Shown: positions 30,326 to 40,233 of the stretch, piece by piece | Position numbering within the stretch: the stretch's first letter is position 1 | Layout of the letters: each line of letters starts with the position of its first letter | Assembly: GCF_003058225.1 (NCBI RefSeq) | Contig: NZ_QBUG01000001.1 | Span: forward strand, 310,001-374,000 | DNA: 64,000 nucleotides | Reading direction: 5' to 3' | DNA from: Promicromonospora sp. AC04 | Lineage (GTDB): Bacteria > Actinomycetota > Actinomycetes > Actinomycetales > Cellulomonadaceae | Notes under the pieces: generated by a model | Seen by the model: the letters and a program-made list of their open reading frames with translations, nothing else | Told to the model about the DNA's origin: nothing | Databases searched by the model: none | Program-made: the position numbers and the translations under genes

Positions 30326-31558
30326 ATGCCCGGTCCTGGTCCTTCTCAGTCACAGAGCACCGTGGTCGCCGCCGCCCGCTCCGGGTTGCCGTCCTCGATT
30401 CCGATCGTCATCCTGACCGACAACGTCCTGGGGGCCGCGTCGGGTCCGGTGCCGGTCCAGGTCCATCACGGAGAGCGCCGAGCTGACGCCTGGGCGTGGA
30501 GCGAGCATGCTTGGGAGTCGGCGCCCCAGGAGAGCGGATCGGCTGACGATCTCGTGGGTGACACCGCGACGAGGGTCGCGAGACGAGCTTGGATGACTCG
30601 CCTCCTGCTCGAGAGCCTCGACCTGCACGACGTCGACGACCTGGAGACACGAACCGTGTCCGTGGCTGTGCCCAGAGCTGTCCTGTGCAAGCCGGTACTG
30701 CCTCTCGTGCACGACCTGCCTGACAACACCGAGGTTCAGGTGTCACGGAGCGACTTCGACGACCCGCACAACCGCCACGTGCTGGTGCGCAACGGCGTTG
30801 CCGCATGGGTCAACCTCGTCCCACGCGACCATGTCCGACCGGGAACGGTTCGCATATCGAACCATCTGAGAGCCATCACCGAACCGGCGGCCGCTCAGGC
30901 CTCGAGAACAGCACCCGTGGCGATCCTCCGTCCTCAGCATGGCGAACCGCCCGTCCGTCAGGCCTCGACACGTGGCGCAGCAGTCGCGTGGCGGATTCGC
31001 ACCCACCTCAGGTTCGCCACCGAGATGGTCCTGCGTTGGACCTTTGGTGCCCCGGAGCAGCTGATGCGAGTAGTGCCCGCGCATCCGGACGACGAGCACG
31101 GGCACGTCGTGGCGCTCCAAGAGGTGGCCCTGACCCGTCTCGGCCTTCGATCAGGTGACATGGTCGTTCTCCGATGGGGCACGTCAGAGGTTGAAGTTGC
31201 GGTCGTAGCGGATCACGACACACCTGCGGCGGAACGACCCTCGATGCCCCACGACCGGTCCAAGCCCGGATTCGCCACCGCGATGCCGATCCACTTGGCG
31301 ATCCGCGTCCCGACCGCTCTGCGGTTCGTGATGGGGCTTCCCGGCGCCGCCGTGGTGTCGGTCAGACGCAGCACACGCTCGGTCCTCGCGCGCAACCTCA
31401 ACAGTCTCGTGATCCCGGTCGCGAGCCTTGCACTTGCCGGTGCCGCCCTGAACGACCCGAACTGGTGGCTCCTGGCATGCGGTGCGGTAGCAACGGCCGT
31501 GCTCGGCCTGAGCCGGCTTCGGTTGAGCACTCGGCGCGCGACGCAGCTTCACGGCTGA
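30326..31558 (+). CDS. Unknown protein with beta-barrel-like repeats and C-terminal membrane anchor
   Basis: I do not recognise a family. It has 410 residues; ATG 30326 follows GAGGAG. The N-terminal two thirds are soluble, with three segments of similar pattern: VAVPRAVLCKP...DNTEVQVSR, EVALTRLGLRSGDMVVLRWG and IRVPTALRFVMGLPGAAVVS (the DNTEVQVSR end belongs to the first). These resemble double-psi beta-barrel or AbrB-like strands that place Gly-Asp/Ala before a valine-rich strand (inference). The C-terminus has two hydrophobic helices (LVIPVASLALAGAALN; WWLLACGAVATAVLGL) and a short basic tail, so it is probably membrane-anchored. It is followed, same strand, by a helicase-nuclease gene 227 bp away, and lies in the folC-ileS island. 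Codon use looks less GC-rich than the neighbours. Confidence 0.6.
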   Translation: MPGPGPSQSQSTVVAAARSGLPSSIPIVILTDNVLGAASGPVPVQVHHGERRADAWAWSEHAWESAPQESGSADDLVGDTATRVARRAWMTRLLLESLDLHDVDDLETRTVSVAVPRAVLCKPVLPLVHDLPDNTEVQVSRSDFDDPHNRHVLVRNGVAAWVNLVPRDHVRPGTVRISNHLRAITEPAAAQASRTAPVAILRPQHGEPPVRQASTRGAAVAWRIRTHLRFATEMVLRWTFGAPEQLMRVVPAHPDDEHGHVVALQEVALTRLGLRSGDMVVLRWGTSEVEVAVVADHDTPAAERPSMPHDRSKPGFATAMPIHLAIRVPTALRFVMGLPGAAVVSVRRSTRSVLARNLNSLVIPVASLALAGAALNDPNWWLLACGAVATAVLGLSRLRLSTRRATQLHG

Positions 31559-31785
31559 CGTCGTGGACGTCGAGACCGAGATGGGGTTCACACCACCGTT
31601 GGCCTGACGCAGGACCGGCGCAATCCCATCAACGTGGGGCCACCGAGCCTCAAGCAGCTGCGACCTCGCGGTCGACAATTGCGGATGCACCCGCGAGAAA
31701 GTATCACCGCCGTGAATGCCACATCCGGAACCCGCGGATACGTTGCAGTTGTTCGTCCTGGTTGCTGGTGGGGCTCTGGTGAGGG

Positions 31786-34647
31786 GTGTGGCTGACGATG
31801 ATCGATCCGCGCGTGCAGGGCATCCTCATCAGGAGGAAGGCAGATGAGGGACCAGGATTCACCCGCGACGGCGACGACCTGCGCAACTACCGCATCGATG
31901 GGAACTACGTCATCGTGACCCTAAAGGGGCCGAAGCCGCTCCCGTACAACCGCCGCCGGATCGTATTCCTGGAGGTCCCCGAACGGATCGATCTGCCAGC
32001 CGACACGCAGGTGATCGCCGAAGGTTGCCTGCAGGAGAACGTGATCGACCTCTACCGGTTCACCACCCCGCACGACGGCGCCTGGATCCGAGTGTTCCGG
32101 ACCGACGACGGCCACAACAGGTTCGATACCTACGCTGAGCACACCGTGCGATTCGGCACCAGCAGCCCGGTGGCCGAGACCGCTCCGCGGGACGTCCTCA
32201 GGTACCTGCGCGACGTCGTCGCTCACATGCCGCCTGATGCGCCGCTGCACAAGACCTTCAAGGATCTCAGCGACGTCCACCCGGACAGCGCGCTCGCGCG
32301 CTTCCTCACTGGCGACCTGCTCAAGCCACGCAAACGGTCCACTGATGCGGGCGGCGAACTGATCTTTCCGTTCGGTACCAACATCAGCCAGCGTGAGGCT
32401 GTCGAAACCGCGCTTGCCCACCCGGTCTCCGTGATCGACGGGCCACCCGGTACCGGAAAGACCCAGTCGATCCTGAGCCTCGTGGCGAACATCGTGCGCG
32501 AGCCTGGCAGCACCGTCGGGATCGTGTCCCACGCCAACGCAGCTGTCGAGAATGTCCGCGAGAAGCTGACCAGGGAGGGCTTCGGCGTCGTAGTCGCCGA
32601 CCTTGGGCGGCGGGAGAAGCGCGATGCGTTCTTTGCGAGCCAGGCTGCGCGCAACGCCGAGATCCCGAGCTTTCTCGACCGTTCCGCGCAGCAGCGTCCG
32701 GACGAGGCGGAGCTGGCCGACCTGGGCAGGCAAATTCACGGGCTGCAACGGGTCGAACGGCAGTGCGCGGAGCATCGCGCACAGGCTGCCGCCTTCCGCA
32801 CTGAACGCCGCCACTTTCACCGGCACGTCGAGCAGCACGAGCTGCCCGATCTCTCGCAGTTTCCGCTGCTGCGCAGATCGTCCGAGAAGATTCTGCGATT
32901 TCTCGCGGAGTCCGAGCTCGCGCCCGTGCCGAAGAACCGCCTGCGCCGCCTCATGGGACAGGTCAGGCGCTACCTCCAGTTCGGGGTCCCGGACCAGGTC
33001 GACCCAGACGACGTCGAGAACGTGCTCGCCCTGCAGCTGGCCTACTACGACAAGAAGATCGCCGAGCTTGAACACGCCGCCGAGAACGCGCAGGGCGCGT
33101 TGGAACTCAACGACTTCGACGGGCGCGTCGAACGGCACCGCGAGCTGTCCCAGGCTGCCCTGCGCACCGCGCTCGCGGAACGCTACCGACGGGGCACCGC
33201 AACGTACAGCGCCCGAGATTTCACCGAGCCGGGCACGTTCGAGCAGTTCGTCGTCGACTATCCCGTGATCCTCAGCACCTGCCAGTCCCTGCGCAGATGT
33301 GTCCGTCCTGGGTACCTGCTCGACTACCTCATCATCGACGAGGCATCCCAGGTGGACCTGCCGTCCGCGGTGCTGGCCCTCTCGTGCGCGCGCCGCGTGG
33401 TCGTGGTCGGCGACGAGAAGCAGCTGCCGCACATCCCCGCGAAGCAAGCCACCAACGGGCTGACCGCGCCGGCGCTGGTCTACGACTACGACCGGCACAA
33501 CATCCTGTCGTCCGTGCTCGGCATCATGGGCTCGGACGCCGGTAAGCCCCGCAGGGTTCCCCGCCGCATGCTGCGCGAGCACTACCGCTGCGACCCGGCG
33601 ATCATCGACTTCTGCAACCGCAAGTTCTACGACGACAAGCTCATCCCCATGACCGAGCACAAGCGTAGTGCTCGGAGCCTAGCGATACGGCCGACGGTCG
33701 AGGGAAACCACACGCGAAGGCTCGCCGACGGCAGCAGCTACAACGTGCGGGAGGCGCAGGTGATAGCCGGAGAGGTGCTCCCCCGGGAACAACAACGCAG
33801 CGGGCCGGGCAGCGTCGGCGTCGTCACCCCGTTCCGGCGGCAGGTCGACCAGGTCACGGCGACCATCGACGACGTCGGCATCGAGGTCGACACGGTGCAC
33901 AAGTACCAGGGCCGTGAGAAGCCGACCATGATCCTCACTACCGTTCTCGACGAGTCCAAGCAGGGGCACATCAGCGCCAAGTTCCTGGACAACCCGAACC
34001 TCGTCAATGTCGCGGTCTCCCGCGCGGCAGAGCGGCTCGTGGTGGTCACCAACCACGCTATGTTGCCCCGGACACGGCACGTCAGGGAGCTGCTGGACTA
34101 CATCCGGTACCAGGACCCGAACAACGTTGTGCAGTCGGAACTCGTCTCCATCTTCGACCTGCTCTACCGCGAGTACTCGCTCCGCCTCGAAGCGTTCGCC
34201 CGGAAGGTCAAGGGTCCCTCCAGATACCTCTCGGAGAACGCCGCAGAGACACAGCTGCGCGAGATCCTCGCGGGCGAGGATCAGTACAGCAGCCTGAAGG
34301 TCGCCCGCCAGGTCCGGCTGGCTCATCTCGCGCGTGACCCTGGGCTGGTGGCCGAACTGACAGCGCGGCAGAACTCGTTCCGGCGCCGCTCGTCGGTCGA
34401 CTTCGTGGTGTACAACCGGATCACGCTCCGGCCGGTGCTCGCCGTCGAGGTGGACGGCCACAACCACATGATCGACCCAAAGCAGGTCGAGCGGGACAAG
34501 ATCAAGAACGAGATGCTCGACCGGATCGGCCTGCCTTTGCTACGGCTGGTAACCAGCGACAGCGGTGAACCCGACCGCATCCGGCACCGCCTCGAGAAGG
34601 CGCTCCGATCCGCTACCGCTCTCCCGGTCCCGGAATTCGAGACCTGA
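31786..34647 (+). CDS. SF1 (DNA2/NAM7-like) helicase with C-terminal DUF2726-type nuclease domain
   Basis: A 953-residue protein. Motifs in order: a unique N-terminal part (1-190); Q-like FGTNISQREAVETAL (197-211); Walker A VIDGPPGTGKTQSI (about 216-229); Ia VSHANAAVENV; a helical insertion (265-490); Walker B LIIDEASQVDLP (DEAS near 519); III VVGDEKQLPHI; REHYRCDPAIIDFCNRKFY; V TVHKYQGREKPTMIL; VI NVAVSRAAERLVVVTN. The tail (about 855-940) reads RRSSVDFVVYNRITLRPVLA then VEVDGHNH and NEMLDRIGLPLLRLV, the D...ExD pattern of DUF2726, a Vsr/DUF559-like nuclease fold. Helicase-nuclease fusions of this kind are typical of phage-defence genes. The start is GTG 31786 or ATG 31798, both behind GAGGGG. 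Confidence 0.85.
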   Translation: MWLTMIDPRVQGILIRRKADEGPGFTRDGDDLRNYRIDGNYVIVTLKGPKPLPYNRRRIVFLEVPERIDLPADTQVIAEGCLQENVIDLYRFTTPHDGAWIRVFRTDDGHNRFDTYAEHTVRFGTSSPVAETAPRDVLRYLRDVVAHMPPDAPLHKTFKDLSDVHPDSALARFLTGDLLKPRKRSTDAGGELIFPFGTNISQREAVETALAHPVSVIDGPPGTGKTQSILSLVANIVREPGSTVGIVSHANAAVENVREKLTREGFGVVVADLGRREKRDAFFASQAARNAEIPSFLDRSAQQRPDEAELADLGRQIHGLQRVERQCAEHRAQAAAFRTERRHFHRHVEQHELPDLSQFPLLRRSSEKILRFLAESELAPVPKNRLRRLMGQVRRYLQFGVPDQVDPDDVENVLALQLAYYDKKIAELEHAAENAQGALELNDFDGRVERHRELSQAALRTALAERYRRGTATYSARDFTEPGTFEQFVVDYPVILSTCQSLRRCVRPGYLLDYLIIDEASQVDLPSAVLALSCARRVVVVGDEKQLPHIPAKQATNGLTAPALVYDYDRHNILSSVLGIMGSDAGKPRRVPRRMLREHYRCDPAIIDFCNRKFYDDKLIPMTEHKRSARSLAIRPTVEGNHTRRLADGSSYNVREAQVIAGEVLPREQQRSGPGSVGVVTPFRRQVDQVTATIDDVGIEVDTVHKYQGREKPTMILTTVLDESKQGHISAKFLDNPNLVNVAVSRAAERLVVVTNHAMLPRTRHVRELLDYIRYQDPNNVVQSELVSIFDLLYREYSLRLEAFARKVKGPSRYLSENAAETQLREILAGEDQYSSLKVARQVRLAHLARDPGLVAELTARQNSFRRRSSVDFVVYNRITLRPVLAVEVDGHNHMIDPKQVERDKIKNEMLDRIGLPLLRLVTSDSGEPDRIRHRLEKALRSATALPVPEFET

Positions 34648-34762
34648 TCCGTTGCTCTGACTTCGAGACGCCCGTTGTCGTCCGTCGCGACAACTCCTCT
34701 GTCCTCGGTGGGCTCCCCTGAGACGCCATGCCTTGCCGCCGGCACGGTCGTAGACAGCGCGA

Positions 34763-34801
34763 AGCCCGGGCTACCCGCCTAATCGGGCGGGCTCCCGGGC
34801 T
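34763..34801 (+). terminator. Strong terminator after the helicase-nuclease gene
   Basis: AGCCCGGG (34763-34770) pairs with CCCGGGCT (34794-34801), and inside it CCCGCC (34774-34779) pairs with GGCGGG (34786-34791) around a short AATC-containing loop. It lies 116 bp after the stop codon and closes the 30326-34647 unit. The rest of the 463 bp spacer to 35110 shows no credible gene, only a second inverted repeat at 34911 and the protease promoter region. Confidence 0.75.
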
Positions 34802-34910
34802 CACTTCTCAGGGCTATTGCCCATCGCACTCCCAACAGTACTAATACCCCCTGGTTCCGCAAGCGTCTCCGACAAGAGTTGTGCGCCCAAGGTCTCTTTC
34901 CACCAAGCCT

Positions 34911-34944
34911 TTGCGCATGCTCCAGTGCCGGAATGCATGCGCAA
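34911..34944. promoter_or_regulatory. Perfect inverted repeat upstream of the S1 protease
   Basis: TTGCGCATGC (34911-34920) and GCATGCGCAA (34935-34944) form a perfect 10 bp dyad with a 14-base spacer, 167 bp upstream of the protease ATG. It could be an operator for a dimeric regulator or a leader hairpin. No regulator gene is adjacent. Confidence 0.45.
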
Positions 34945-35110
34945 TCGCTTGGTCGCGGCGGACTTCTTCCCGGCCCACGCCCGCACGAAGCGCAACACGC
35001 CCGCCCCCGCCCGCACCACGTACCGTGTTGCGGCATTTCACCCTGTGAAGAACGATGTCACCGCGGCGTCAGACGTGAGGCGCACGGTCCGTCGAGGGGG
35101 AAACGACAGC

Positions 35111-36460
35111 ATGAGACGAAAGAGCTCGGTGCAGCGCGCGATCGTCGTCGGGGCCGTGGCGCTGGCCGCGGCGCTCTCCGCACCGGCCGCGGCCTCCGCG
35201 CCAGCCACCTCCGCGCCCGCCGCCTCCGCGCCAGCAGCGGCCGGTGACTCCACCAGCCAGTCCGATCAGGTCCAGGCGGCCACGGTGTCCGCCGTCGACC
35301 ACGCCGCCGGGGCTGCCACCGCCCTTGCCGAGAAGCCCGGCTATGCCGGGGTCGCCGTCGACTACGACGCCGCGAAGGTGACCGTCTCCTGGAAGGGCGA
35401 CGCTCCGGCGTCGGTCAGTGCGCTGGAGACGAAGGTGCCTGACGGTGTGACCGTCGACGTCGAGCGGACGCCGCTCAGCGAGGCGGACCTGCACGCCGCG
35501 AGCACCCGGCTGCTGGACAGCCAGCGCGCGGCGCACGGCCCTGACGCAGTGGTCGCCGCGTTCCCGGCCGAGGACTACGCGAGCCTGGTCGTCGAGGTCA
35601 GCCGCGACTCGGCCCTCGCCCGCGAGGCGGGGTCTACCGTCGCCAGCGAGACGGGCGCCAGCAAGACAGGCGCCAGCGAGACGGCCGCCGCCCGCACAAC
35701 CAGCCTGGCCCAGAGCCTCGAAGAAGAGGCAGGCGTCCCGGTCCGGGTCGAGCTCGTCGACGATGGCGTCCAGCCCACCGCCGCCAGCCGTCGCAACGAC
35801 GCCGCCCCCTGGACCGCCGGCGGGGCGATGGCCACGACCAGCGGCTCGGACTACTGCACGACCGGCTTCTCGATAGTCACCGCCGCCGGCAACCACAAGA
35901 TCGTCAGCGCCGCGCACTGCAACGCGGGGGTCGGCTCCCTGGTCCGCGACGGCATCGGCCAGCGGCTGGGCACTGTCGCCAACCGCGCGGCAGGCATCGA
36001 CGCCGAGCTCATCGACCCGGTCGGCAACCCCGAGACGGCAGGCGCCGTGTTCGGCGGCCCGTGGAACGCGTCCAGCGTCAACTCGCGCTACCGGTTCCCG
36101 GTGGCGGCGGTGCACCAGCCCGCCGTCGGGCAGAACATCTGCTCCTCCGGAGCGGTCACCGGCGAGCACTGCGGGGCGAAGATCCGCGCCACCGACGTCG
36201 CCTGGACCTGCGGCAACCGCACGTGCCACGGGTTCCGGGCGAGCCGCGACGACGGCGGTGTCGTGGTGGGCGGCGGCGACAGCGGCGGCCCGATGTACAT
36301 AGTCATCAACGGCCAGGCGTACGCCCGCGGGATGATCGACGGCGGCTCGAACCGCCGCAGCTGCGGAAGCACCTCGGTGCCCACCCAGTGCTTCTCGTAC
36401 GTCTACGGCATCCCGATGGTGGACATCCTGAACCACTGGAACGCCCGCATCGACAACTGA
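35111..36460 (+). CDS. Secreted S1 family (chymotrypsin-fold) serine protease with pro-region
   Basis: A 449-residue preproprotein. The signal peptide is residues 1-28 (RRKSSVQRAIVVGAVALAAA then LSAPAAASA), followed by an Ala/Pro/Ser-rich stretch and a pro-region up to about 240. That region includes a repeated SETGASKTGASETAAA patch. The catalytic domain has KIVSAAHCNAGVG (His about 268), GIDAELI (Asp about 297) and VVVGGGDSGGPMYIV (Ser about 391), with six or more Cys suggesting disulfides (AAHC; YCTTG; NICSSG; EHCGAK; TCGNRTC; SCGS). It resembles streptogrisin/alpha-lytic-type extracellular proteases. ATG 35111 is preferred over an upstream in-frame start at 34817, because it directly precedes the signal peptide. 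Confidence 0.88.
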   Translation: MRRKSSVQRAIVVGAVALAAALSAPAAASAPATSAPAASAPAAAGDSTSQSDQVQAATVSAVDHAAGAATALAEKPGYAGVAVDYDAAKVTVSWKGDAPASVSALETKVPDGVTVDVERTPLSEADLHAASTRLLDSQRAAHGPDAVVAAFPAEDYASLVVEVSRDSALAREAGSTVASETGASKTGASETAAARTTSLAQSLEEEAGVPVRVELVDDGVQPTAASRRNDAAPWTAGGAMATTSGSDYCTTGFSIVTAAGNHKIVSAAHCNAGVGSLVRDGIGQRLGTVANRAAGIDAELIDPVGNPETAGAVFGGPWNASSVNSRYRFPVAAVHQPAVGQNICSSGAVTGEHCGAKIRATDVAWTCGNRTCHGFRASRDDGGVVVGGGDSGGPMYIVINGQAYARGMIDGGSNRRSCGSTSVPTQCFSYVYGIPMVDILNHWNARIDN

Positions 36461-36475
36461 CACGGGCCGCCCGGT

Positions 36476-36548
36476 GGCTCCGTTGAGTGCTGGCTATCCG
36501 TTGCCCCGAGCCGGGAGACCCGGCAAACAGCCAGCACTCAACGGAGCC
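36476..36548. terminator. Bidirectional terminator between the protease and ileS
   Basis: GGCTCCGTTGAGTGCTGGCT (36476-36495) is a perfect 20 bp inverted repeat of 36529-36548, with an extra CCGG/CCGG match outside and a G/C-rich 33-base loop. It lies between convergent genes, 15 bp after the protease stop and 6 bp before the ileS stop, so it can serve both transcripts. Confidence 0.8.
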
Positions 36549-36554
36549 GGCCGG

Positions 36555-39500
36555 TCAGGCCTTCGTCACCGCCACCGCGCGCTCGGCGCCCGCGGTCACC
36601 GCGAGGCTCGTCGCCAGCGTCTCGCGCGACACCAGCTCGCGGTGCTCCTCGACGGCCGCGACCCACTCGGCCGGCACCGTCAGGTCCAGCGCGATCCGGT
36701 CGGCGACCTGCAGACCCGCCGCCTTGCGCGCGTCCTGCACATCCCGCACGACGTCGCGGGCGTAACCCTCGGCGCGCAGCGCGTCGTCGAGCTCGAGGTC
36801 GAGCACCACGAAGCCGCCGCCCGCGAGCACGGCGGCCGCGACGTCGGCCGACTCCGCGGACTCGCCGCCCACAACGGTCGTCAGCTCGTACTCGGTCTCG
36901 AGCAGTTCGACGTCGCCGTCGGCCGTCGCGACCACCACTGCGCCGGCGTCGGACTTGGACCACGCGCCGGACTTCGCCGCCTTGATCACTGCCTGCACCC
37001 CGCGCCCGAGGCGCGGGCCCGCGGCCCGGGCATTGACGGCGAGACGCTCGGTGATGCCGTAGTCGGCGGCCACCTCGGGCGAGAACGCGACGAGGCGCAC
37101 CTCCTTGACGTTCAGCTCCGTCTCCAGCAGCCCGGCGAACGGCGCGACGCCGTCCGGGTCTGCCACGGCCACGACGAGCGACCGCAGCGGCTGCCGCACG
37201 CGCAGCTTGTTCGCCTTGCGCAGCGCCAGCGTCTGCGACACCACGGCCCGCGCGGACTCGACGGCGGCCACGAGCGCGTCGTCGGCCACCAGCACGTCCG
37301 CCTCCGCGCAGCGCATCGTCGCGCCCTCGGGCGCGGCGATCGACGGCCACTCCGCCAGGTGCACCGAGCGCTCGCCGGTCAGGCCGCGCCAGACCTCCTC
37401 CGTGAGCAGCGGCGCCAGCGGCGCCATCACCCGGCACAGCACCTCGAGCGCGGTGGACAGGGTGTCGAACGCGTCGGCGTCCTCCGCCCAGAACCGGTCG
37501 CGCTGAGTGCGCACGTACCAGTTGGTCAGGGCGTCCAGGTACTGGCGCACCGAGTCGCAGGCGCCCGCGATGTCGTACCCGTCGAGCTGCTCGGTCACGT
37601 CCGCGACCAGCCCGCGCGTGCGCGCCAGCAGGTAGCGGTCCATGACGGGCAGCGCGGCCACCCGCTCCGCCGTCAGGGGCTGCGCGGCGTAGCCCGCGCC
37701 GTCCGAGGCGGCGTTGGCGTACAGCGTGAAGAAGTAGTACGTGCTCCACAGCGGCAGCAGCACCTGGCGCACCGCGTCGCGGATCCCCTCCTCCGTGACC
37801 ACGAGGTTGCCGCCGCGCAGGATCGGCGACGCCATGAGGAACCAGCGCATCGCGTCGGAGCCGTCGCGGTCGAAGACCTCGTTGACGTCCGGGTAGTTCT
37901 TCAGCGACTTCGACATCTTGCGCCCGTCGGAGCCCAGCACGATGCCGTGCGACAGCGCCGTCTGGAAGGCCGGCCGGTCGAACAGCGACGTGGCCAGCAC
38001 GTGCAGCGTGTAGAACCAGCCGCGCGTCTGCCCGATGTACTCGACGATGAAGTCGCCCGGGTAGTGGTGCTCGAACCAGTCGGCGTTCTCGAACGGGTAG
38101 TGCACCTGCGCGTACGGCATGGAGCCGGAGTCGAACCAGACGTCCAGGACGTCCTCGACCCTTCGCATGGTCGAGGCCCCGGACGGATCGTCCGGGTTGG
38201 GCCGCGTCAGCTCGTCGACGAACGGGCGGTGCAGGTCCGGGTTGCCGTCCTTGTCGCGCGGCAGGCGCCCGAAGTCACGCTCGAGCTCCTCGAACGACCC
38301 GTAGACGTCGATCCGCGGGTAGGCGGGGTTGTCCGACTTCCACACCGGCACGGGCGAGCCCCAGAACCGGTTGCGCGTGATCGACCAGTCGCGGGCGTTC
38401 TCCAGCCACTTGCCGAACTGGCCCTGCTTGATGTGGTCCGGCACCCAGGTGATCTGCTCGTTCAGCTCGACCATGCGGTCCTTGAACTTCGTCACCTCGA
38501 CGAACCACGAGGACACGCCCATGTAGATCAGCGGCTGACGGCAGCGCCAGCAGTGCGGGTACGAGTGCGCGTACTGCTCGCGGCGCAGCAGCACCGTGCC
38601 CGACGTCGTCCGCCCCGCCTCGTCGTCTGCCGCACCGCGCGTGCGGGCCTTGAGGTGGTCGATGATCGGCGCGTTCGCGTCGAAGACCTGCAGGCCCGCG
38701 TACTCCTCCACGGGGAAGGTGAAGCGCCCGTCGGCGCCCACGGGGATAACCGGCTCCACGCCCTCGCGGTCGCTGACCTGCTTGTCCTCCTCACCGAAGG
38801 CGCCGGCGTTGTGCACCAGGCCCGTGCCGTCGGTGGTGGTGACGAAGTCGGCCTCGACCACGCGGTGGGCGCCGGTGTGCCCCTCGAAGTACGAGAACGG
38901 GGGCTCGTAGGCAGCGCCCAGCAGGTCGCTCCCCTTGAGCCGCCCGACGACGCTGGGCGCCTCCGCACCCTCGTCCGTCAGCTCCCGCGCGTACGCGTCC
39001 ACGCGGGCCTCCGCCAGGACGTAGCGCTGCGGCGTGCCGGTGAAGGACGACTCGACCACCGCGTAGTCGACGTCTGGCCCCACCATGACGAGCAGGTTGG
39101 ACGGCAGGGTCCACGGCGTGGTGGTCCAGATCAGCAGGTGGTCGCCCGCGCGGAGCACCTCGCCGCCGTCGGGCACCTCCGTGACCCGGAAGCCGACCGT
39201 GACGGACGGGTCCTGCCGCTGCTGGTACACGTCGTCGTCCATGCGCAGCTCGTGGTTGCTCAGCGGCGTCTGGTCGTTCCAGCAGTAGGGCAGCACGCGG
39301 AAGCCCTCGTAGATCAGGCCCTTGTCGAACAGCGACTTGAAGGCCCAGATGACGCTCTCCATGAACGTCGGGTTCAGGGTCTTGTAGTCGTTGTCGAAGT
39401 CCACCCAGCGGGCCTGGCGCGTCACGTACGTGCGCCACTCGTCGGTGTACTTGAGCACGCTGGAGCGGCAGGCCTCGTTGAACTTGTCGATGCCGAGCTC

Positions 39501-39869
39501 GACGATCTCGTCCTTGGTCTTGATGCCGAGCTGGTTCATCGCCTCCAGCTCCGCCGGCAGGCCGTGCGTGTCCCAGCCGAAGCGGCGCTCGACGCGCTGC
39601 CCGCGCATGGTCCGGTAGCGGGGCACGACGTCCTTCGCGTACCCGGTCAGCAGGTGGCCGTAGTGGGGCAGGCCGTTCGCGAACGGCGGGCCGTCGTAGA
39701 AGACGAACTCGTTGCTGCCGTTCTCGCCGGCCGGGCGGGCGTCGACCGACGCGCGGAAGGTGTCGTCCTGCTCCCAGTACGCGAGGACGTCGCGCTCGAG
39801 GTCGGGCAGGCTGGGTGACGCGGGCACGGGGTTTTCGGCGTCGCTGGGACGGTGCAGCGGATAGGCCAT
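36555..39869 (-). CDS. ileS: Isoleucyl-tRNA synthetase, type 2
   Basis: Charges tRNA-Ile; a 1104-residue class I synthetase. The catalytic HIGH-type motif is [20 protein letters not shown] (HYGH at 69-72), the KMSKS loop [15 protein letters not shown] is near 650, and the CP1 editing domain ([16 protein letters not shown]) lies between. The length and the HYGH form match the IleRS2 group found in actinobacteria and eukaryotes, which as a class tolerates mupirocin. The C-terminal tRNA-binding domain is divergent ([20 protein letters not shown]). Translation is probably controlled by the T-box leader upstream. Confidence 0.97.
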   Translation of the reverse strand: MAYPLHRPSDAENPVPASPSLPDLERDVLAYWEQDDTFRASVDARPAGENGSNEFVFYDGPPFANGLPHYGHLLTGYAKDVVPRYRTMRGQRVERRFGWDTHGLPAELEAMNQLGIKTKDEIVELGIDKFNEACRSSVLKYTDEWRTYVTRQARWVDFDNDYKTLNPTFMESVIWAFKSLFDKGLIYEGFRVLPYCWNDQTPLSNHELRMDDDVYQQRQDPSVTVGFRVTEVPDGGEVLRAGDHLLIWTTTPWTLPSNLLVMVGPDVDYAVVESSFTGTPQRYVLAEARVDAYARELTDEGAEAPSVVGRLKGSDLLGAAYEPPFSYFEGHTGAHRVVEADFVTTTDGTGLVHNAGAFGEEDKQVSDREGVEPVIPVGADGRFTFPVEEYAGLQVFDANAPIIDHLKARTRGAADDEAGRTTSGTVLLRREQYAHSYPHCWRCRQPLIYMGVSSWFVEVTKFKDRMVELNEQITWVPDHIKQGQFGKWLENARDWSITRNRFWGSPVPVWKSDNPAYPRIDVYGSFEELERDFGRLPRDKDGNPDLHRPFVDELTRPNPDDPSGASTMRRVEDVLDVWFDSGSMPYAQVHYPFENADWFEHHYPGDFIVEYIGQTRGWFYTLHVLATSLFDRPAFQTALSHGIVLGSDGRKMSKSLKNYPDVNEVFDRDGSDAMRWFLMASPILRGGNLVVTEEGIRDAVRQVLLPLWSTYYFFTLYANAASDGAGYAAQPLTAERVAALPVMDRYLLARTRGLVADVTEQLDGYDIAGACDSVRQYLDALTNWYVRTQRDRFWAEDADAFDTLSTALEVLCRVMAPLAPLLTEEVWRGLTGERSVHLAEWPSIAAPEGATMRCAEADVLVADDALVAAVESARAVVSQTLALRKANKLRVRQPLRSLVVAVADPDGVAPFAGLLETELNVKEVRLVAFSPEVAADYGITERLAVNARAAGPRLGRGVQAVIKAAKSGAWSKSDAGAVVVATADGDVELLETEYELTTVVGGESAESADVAAAVLAGGGFVVLDLELDDALRAEGYARDVVRDVQDARKAAGLQVADRIALDLTVPAEWVAAVEEHRELVSRETLATSLAVTAGAERAVAVTKA

Positions 39870-39875
39870 TTTGAT

Positions 39876-40150
39876 GGGTCCTCGCGGTTCAGCGGTTCGG
39901 CAGCAGGTGGACTTCTTTTGGTGCTCTGCTGCGAGGACGCCGCACCTGGGTGCGCCGCGGTACCACCCCGCTTGACGCTCGCCGGGGGCGAGCGTCCGCT
40001 CGTTGACGGCTGTGACGGGCCTACCCGTCCGGTTCTACTGAGGCTCCCCCGCTGCCCGACGGCGGTGGGGTCACCTGTTCTTCCGGAGGCTCACCGGTGA
40101 TGGCCGGGTCGATGCCTGTGAGGCAATCGTACCGGGCCGCGGCAACCGGA
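39876..40150 (-). ncRNA. Translational T-box riboswitch of ileS (ultrashort stem I)
   Basis: On the minus strand the leader contains TGGTACCGCG (complement of 39956-39965), the T-box bulge that pairs with the tRNA acceptor end. Upstream is a short stem (CTCAC/GTGAG) around CCGG-CCATCA-CCGG, which puts an ATC isoleucine specifier (40101-40099) in the apical loop, as in the ultrashort stem I class. Another stem is 39974-39983 with 39987-39996. Downstream, the ileS Shine-Dalgarno GCGAGGA (complement of 39879-39885) is exactly complementary to TCCTCGC (complement of 39931-39937), a sequestrator. Uncharged tRNA-Ile would free the site. The exact 5' end is not visible; the rest of 39870-40233 holds the divergent promoters. 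Confidence 0.88.
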
Positions 40151-40233
40151 AAAGTGCGGGGTGCACTGTTCCGTGTGCGGATCGCACTCCTCGGTGTGCA
40201 ACCTCCCCGTACCTGGCGCACGTCCTTAAGGAC

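Noticed and set aside
31559-31785. A small gene between the unknown protein and the helicase
   Set aside because: Short frames on both strands lack ribosome sites and conserved features; treated as spacer with the helicase promoter or leader.
34841-35041. Small minus-strand gene (66 codons) upstream of the protease
   Set aside because: No ribosome site or family motif; it overlaps the inverted repeat and probable promoter.
34817-35110. Upstream start for the S1 protease
   Set aside because: It would place about 98 residues before an evident signal peptide, preventing normal export.
36474-39818. A 1114-codon plus-strand frame opposite ileS
   Set aside because: Mirror frame of a complete isoleucyl-tRNA synthetase; no recognisable domain, and it starts inside the bidirectional terminator.
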